Below, piece by piece: positions 59,190-64,000 of a stretch of 64,000 bases of DNA. The stretch is from assembly GCA_037074705.1 (NCBI GenBank), contig CM073591.1, forward strand, positions 2,410,087 to 2,474,086, in the 5' to 3' direction. This DNA is from Zhengitettix transpicula (lineage: Eukaryota > Arthropoda > Insecta > Orthoptera > Tetrigidae). The position numbers and the translations under genes were made by a program. The notes below the pieces were generated by a model. It saw nothing but the letters and a program-made list of their open reading frames with translations. It had not been told where the DNA came from and searched no databases. Position 1 is the first letter of the stretch, and each line of letters opens with the position of its first letter.

Positions 59190-59325
59190 CACTAGTCAGT
59201 TGTGTCGTTCTAGGCTCTTCTTAACACCTGAAGTAAAGCACAAGGATCCCAGAAACGTTGTTTGGTATTTGTATCATCACTTCGTTTGTCTGTATTTTGC
59301 TATCTTTCTTATTATTAAAGTGTCG
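59190..59325 (+). mobile_element. Arm of palindromic Penelope-like family
   Basis: 'gttctaggctcttcttaaca', 'cctgaagtaaagcacaagga' and 'tcccagaaacgttgtt' through 'tttgctatctttcttatta'. The CUGAAG-A core is disturbed (CTGAAGT) in this copy. Confidence 0.55.
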
Positions 59326-59369
59326 TAAAGTGATATACATATTTTTACTGTGAAGCCAACTTATAAATA

Positions 59370-59800
59370 AACAACAGCCAGTATGAAGTAAGAAAAAAGG
59401 TATTTATTTGTAGAAAATTACCCTAAGTTTCGACTCTAAATATGCAATATTTTCAGGTACGAAAACCATGCAAAACGAATACAATCATTAAAAAAAAATT
59501 AAGAAAATTTTTGCAAGCAGCAAACAAGATAAAATTTTGTTGGACTATTAATTTAATTTGTAAGAATTTAATTTAATTAATTTTCGGAGAACGTTCAGAC
59601 TATCAAAATTTGTAAGTTCACCAAATTTATATTGTTTGTTATCTGCCAAATTTTTCTTAAAAAATTATTTTAATCATTGTATTTGTTTTGATTAGTTTTG
59701 TGTGTAAAACTTCAACCTGAAGAAGTCGCAAATTTAGCGATAAAACGTAGTTTAATTTTCTAGAAATAATATTTTATACTTACTTCAAATTGTCTGTTTT
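59370..59800. mobile_element. Inverted Penelope-like termini upstream of RT relic
   Basis: 'ctgaagaagtcgcaaattta' with 'gcgataaaacgtagtttaat' (59,722-59,761, plus) faces a degraded opposite copy at 59,395-59,480. The intact sequence at such sites would give a GUCGC/GCGAC stem between CUGAAGA and GAAAC; here the G of GAAAC is lost. The region lies about 700 bp upstream of the Penelope-like coding relic. Confidence 0.5.
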
Positions 59801-59804
59801 TTTT

Positions 59805-60495
59805 TATAAATTATCATATTTTTGTTTAAATATTGGGATCAATTTTAGTTTAAAATTTTTTAACTAACGTATTTAAATGTGTAATTAATTTTCAATTAGT
59901 GTTGTTCTGCGTTGTATGGAATATCTAATGAATTTATTGGCAGACTTTAACAACTGGCAAAGTAGAGCGTGTGTTAATGAAAGGTTAAGGGTCACAGGGA
60001 TGTTAAGAGAAATTAATTGGCCTTTTTTTCAGTGATTTTGTCAAGTTTCCTACTACGGTATTATTTGTATAGATGTATCAGTCATTAGTTCCCGTCCTAT
60101 TTTATTTATCATTCAGCTTATAAGTGTAACAGGAACCCACACAGTGGCACAAGTAGAACTGGGCTAGATTTCAAACACAACGGTATTTTTATTAAAGGAA
60201 GAACGAGGTGCCAATAGAAGTGACTGAATGAGAATCATCCACTAAATTTAAGAATAGTTTTTTCAACACCTAAGTAATATAAATGTAACATTAAGAAAAA
60301 TTGAATACTGTAGTATTGAGTAGAATTTTGCTATACATTGCCCCAATCAAATATGTGGCATGTGTTTGGACAGAATTAAGAAATTTTGACTGTTTGAATC
60401 TAAATTTATTATTATTAATAAACATTATAATTTTCTGATTCATTGTCATATATTTATTTATTTGTATTATTAAAAAGTTAGGTATTTTTTCATCG
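59805..60495. other. AT-rich spacer
   Basis: No exon or repeat recognised. Confidence 0.3.
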
Positions 60496-60497
60496 AA

Positions 60498-61850
60498 ATG
60501 TTTTTTTCCAAGTTAAACGACACAATAAAATCAGGAATCGTATTACTCAAACTTTTCTTTAAAATTCAAAGGAGCAACCTCCAACTTTTCTACAGAAAGG
60601 TGACCAAAAAATACCTTCATTCAATCAAACAATTAATAAAGTCTAATCCCAAAATTATTTTTATCTTTACTCATGCAGGCAAAGGTTTAGCGAATGCACC
60701 AACTTCTTCCTGGTACAAACCCACACGCATCAGCACAGTTATTCGCAAATTACAAACTATTCATCACCTCGGCTAACATTGCCAGACCTCATTTATCTTT
60801 TAGAATTATTATAGATTCTACTTGCAGTCCCTCACACGAAATTTCCTCCTACATCCATAACATGTTTTCTAAAACTCTCAGTGAAGAAAACCATTATTCG
60901 GTGAAAAATTCTTACCAAATTATTTATATAACTAAAAACCTAACCAATGTTTCCAATGATTTAGTAATTAACAGTTTCAAAGCCAGATAGTCTTCAGCGA
61001 ATTTACTAAAATTCCACTTAGTAATTTGGTATTCATTTTATGTCTAATCCTCAACAACTCTTATTTCAAGTTTAATTCAGTTAATTATCGCAGAAAACGT
61101 TCTCGGGTTTTCCATCAAACTTAAATAGTTACAGCCGCTGTTTAACCCGAGAACGTTTTCAGCAATAAATAAACCGCGAAAGCCTTCGAACTTTGATAAG
61201 TTCATTATCGTAAAATCAAAGGTTCTACCATGGGAAGCCTCCTTAGTCCTTTATTTGAAGAGATTGTCATGAGACATTTAGAGCATTATAGTCTGTATCT
61301 ACTTCCTGTCCAAGCTCAAATGACAATATTTATACAGTTCAGTCCTATCAAATTAACCTTTCAATAAATATCAATTACAAGCAATTACATATTATTCGTT
61401 TGTTGAATGGAACCGTTCACCTAACTTCCATGATATCATCGTATCCATTCACAATACTTCCATTTGGACCAATTGGTTCAGAAAACCTGCACACCCAAGA
61501 CGTGTACCCAATTTCTTTTTATCATCCCCCTTCTAAGCACAATAGGACCCACGTGACACATATATACATTGCAACAAGTTTGCAGTTTACAAAACCTTTT
61601 TTTTAATTGTAATTACTGCTTTAATGGGCAAATAAAACGGTCATTTTTCAAGGAATAAATGTCCAATATCATAAACAATCTGCAGTCTCCAAACTTATCA
61701 TCAACTGTAAACATTCCTCTGATTGGCAAAATACTAAGATTTTAGATGTTGACAGCACACAGAGAAGTTTTCTAGAATTATACAAAAAATTGTTTCATAT
61801 TAATTCAACATCAGTGAAATTATAATATAAACTGGTGCCTAGTCTGGACG
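60498..61850 (+). mobile_element. Penelope-like reverse transcriptase relic
   Basis: Plus-strand pieces in the expected order: NPKIIFIFTHAGKG (cf. ADKG), ARPHLSFRIIIDSTCSPSHE with VKNSYQIIYITKNL (RT N-terminal motifs), EFTKIPLSNLV (motif A region), YFKFNSVNYR and, after a small insertion, KGSTMGSLLSPLFEEIVMRH (motif B). NWFRKPAHPRR follows, then IINCKHSSDWQNTKILDVDS near 61,700. The GIY-YIG domain was not found in this copy. Many stops and frameshifts; inactive. It is named by family resemblance to Penelope-like elements, which are telomerase-related retroelements. Confidence 0.7.
61091..61203. mobile_element. 113-bp insertion with 7-bp target duplication
   Basis: The Penelope RT frame breaks after 'attatcg' (61,084-61,090) and resumes after a second 'attatcg' (61,204-61,210). 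Removing the insert and one repeat restores a continuous frame across NYR and KGS. The insert holds an inverted pair 'cagaaaacgttctcgggtt' and 'aacccgagaacgttttcagc' (61,091 and 61,134 onward). Confidence 0.6.
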
Positions 61851-61854
61851 GTAA

Positions 61855-63685
61855 ACAAATGTTTCTTAAAAATATTGTACTTAATGTTAAAGTTTCATGT
61901 TTACAAATTCCGAGTTCCGGTCATTTTACATTAATTATATATTTTCAATATTATTATAAATCTTAACGCATTATTCTTGCACTAACGCTTTAAGTCTGCT
62001 GGAGTGTGAGTCTTACTCCATGCACACAATACATCACAGTTCTATTCCAGTGCGTCTTTTTATTTATTTTCTTATGTAGATGTACGATTCGTCACAGATT
62101 TTGCTAAATTAAATTACATAAATAATAGAATACATTCTACGTAAGAGTGATATGAACTACAATGTAAATTAACCTAATTACTTTCATTCTCTTGCTAAAT
62201 ATTTAACACTAATAATTCCCACGACGGAATTATTTTAAAAAAAGATCACACGAACACCGCACCATACACATAATGTCTATAGCCTATATGCTCTGGCACA
62301 ACACTAAATCTACGAGGGGATGGAGTCATGGATTTTTGCTAAAAAGGAAAACAGAGCCAAAGGTACACAAACCTGAGTATCACATATTTAGCAGCTCTGT
62401 AGACACGAATATTTACCAACATGGACACCGATGTAAAGTTTTACACTGCACGACAAACGTGTTAACATTTATAATTTTTTTATATTATCAGAGACGCTGT
62501 TAAATAATAATAATACTGTACGGTAGACTATGGCTGTGCGTATCTCACCTGAGAACGGTTCCTCCATTATTGTCAACGTTAGTTACGAAAAGTTTCAAAT
62601 TTTAGTATTTCTAATATGAAAGAAAATAGATCAAGCTAATGTTTACGATCAGCAGGAGATGCGAAAAATACATAATTAACGGTTAAACGCAAATAATTAG
62701 TATTATTAATAAATATTATGTTGAAATAAATTAAGGTTATGGTCGTCGTGGTGATTTATATCGTAATAATTACTGCATTGTGCCTTAATTGCCCCTGCGA
62801 TGTAGGCAACGCATGTGCCACGTTTCCAGAGCAGTGCGTTTATATAACAGGCGGGAAAGAAAATATATGGTCCATCAGCGTTCAAACGGGCGCAGTAATT
62901 TTAACATAACGCGTTAATGCTTGATAGAAATCGATAATTTAAATCTAAATTGCAGTTTGTGGTTTGTCGTCGAAACTCGGCCATGATGCACTTGTGTTCC
63001 CGTCACTTAACGTAACGCGTAGCACCGCCAACTTCCGGTCCACATCAAACGTGTGCCCTTCCCCTTCATATAATGAGTTTAACTTCAACAAATTGCTTAA
63101 AATGGACGCCATCGGCGCTCCACCCTTTTCTCCTTTCCCTCTGCAAGTAACAACTGCAACTACTATGACATCACGTAACTTCTCGTAATTACAGGGGAAA
63201 GTCGTCAGAGGAACAAAACTGTTGAAACAGCGATATGTTTTATGTAAAAAAAAACTGATCTGGCCACCGCAGCGACGATGACGCTGCAGTAAATCGCGCG
63301 TATAGGCGTCGGATGACGTCACGTGAAAGACGCCGAAAGTACTGGCGCTCGCCGCTCCACCGCGTTGGTACTGATAATTCCCTTCCTGTCTGACGTGGGT
63401 GGCGATGCTGATGCGGATGCGGATGGCACCATGCAACACCTCCGCTGCGCGCTTATTCCATCAAGTTTTTCGTGACGTCCAGGGTAAAAGTTAAGTCATT
63501 TGCTGAAGAAGGATGACGTACATTCAGATTATAGTGTTTATTTACAACTATTATATATACACAACCGAACCAGAGTCAACGACTTCGAAAATCGCTATTC
63601 CAAAAATTAATAGTGTACTGCACGGAAAATTCCTGAGTTTCTGATTGAGTAATTCGAATGCTAAAAATCGTACCTTATAAATAAA
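61855..63685. other. Intergenic; CpG-rich promoter-like segment near 63.3 kb
   Basis: 61,855-62,900 is AT-rich and featureless. 63,240-63,480 is CpG-rich with TGACGTCACGTG (63,314-63,325, CRE plus E-box). A 164-codon minus frame (62,945-63,439) overlaps it; it starts in the CpG-rich part and has no recognisable domain, so I do not call it a gene. A promoter or first exon is possible. Confidence 0.35.
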
Positions 63686-63687
63686 AA

Positions 63688-64000
63688 TGAGTGTATGTGT
63701 GTATGTGTGTATGTATGTATGTTCCTTATAGAAATCTACACCCGTTAAGAAAATTTCACCAAATTTCGTACACGTGTTCTTTGCGACCAGGAAAAGGTCA
63801 CTGTCGGGGTGAGACACATATACAACCCCCAAAAGCGGGGGAGGACGGGGGTGGAAAATTTCATACATGCTTAAAACGCCGATATTAAAGCGGGATAAAT
63901 ATTTTTTGGTGTCAAAGAGATTCATAACGTTTCTAAGGATGAAGAATCAAATCCAAGGTTATAGATGTCACTGTGTTCAATGACCGTATTCAACTTACCA
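63688..64000 (+). mobile_element. Helitron-like element, runs off the window
   Basis: (TATG/TG)n followed by 'ttccttatagaaatctacac', 'accaaatttcgtacacgtgt' and the internal unit with 'aatcaaatccaaggttatag'. This is the 5' start of the family; the 3' end lies beyond 64,000. Confidence 0.55.

Noticed and set aside
62945..63439. 164-codon minus frame
   Set aside because: No recognisable domain, and its openness may reflect the CpG-rich segment; kept only as a note in the intergenic entry.

Overview
The window is a piece of an animal nuclear genome, most likely an arthropod and probably an insect. It is AT-rich, has spliced genes with short exons, and is crowded with decayed transposable elements of many classes. 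One gene can be modelled with confidence: a Methuselah-like (family B) seven-transmembrane receptor on the minus strand. The species cannot be named from sequence alone.

Layout. Positions 1-18,000 hold no convincing host gene. They contain LTR-like repeats, Helitron-like ends, Penelope-like and mariner scraps, a MADF-domain relic and copies of an A-tailed retroposon. At 18,298-18,459 (minus) there is one good orphan terminal exon of unknown family. Positions 19,000-41,800 are again repeat-dominated: a LINE tail, palindromic Penelope-like elements, a 283-bp near-perfect inverted repeat, a Helitron with internal repeats, a Penelope GIY-YIG fragment, and a piggyBac relic split by another insertion.

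The receptor locus covers about 41.8-52.6 kb. Gene 1 (46,538-51,414, minus) has five coding exons, all joined in phase 0: a signal-peptide exon, two related ~40-codon mini-exons, a 52-codon exon, and a 650-codon exon carrying most of the ectodomain and all seven membrane segments. A promoter with a CRE (TGACGTCA) and a TATA-like box lies upstream. A truncated second copy (about 41.8-44.4 kb, same strand) keeps the promoter, the signal exon and one mini-exon that looks like a recombinant of the two mini-exons of gene 1. A third piece, the last ~180 codons plus 3' end, sits inverted at 51,960-52,563, immediately upstream of gene 1.

Positions 52.6-64 kb hold further transposon remains: an A-tailed retroposon, opposed LTR-like repeats, a LINE reverse transcriptase, a mariner 3' end, a Penelope-like reverse transcriptase interrupted by a small insertion with a target-site duplication, and a Helitron-like 5' end at the right edge. 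The octamer TGACGTCA occurs 16 times, roughly twenty times more than base composition predicts.
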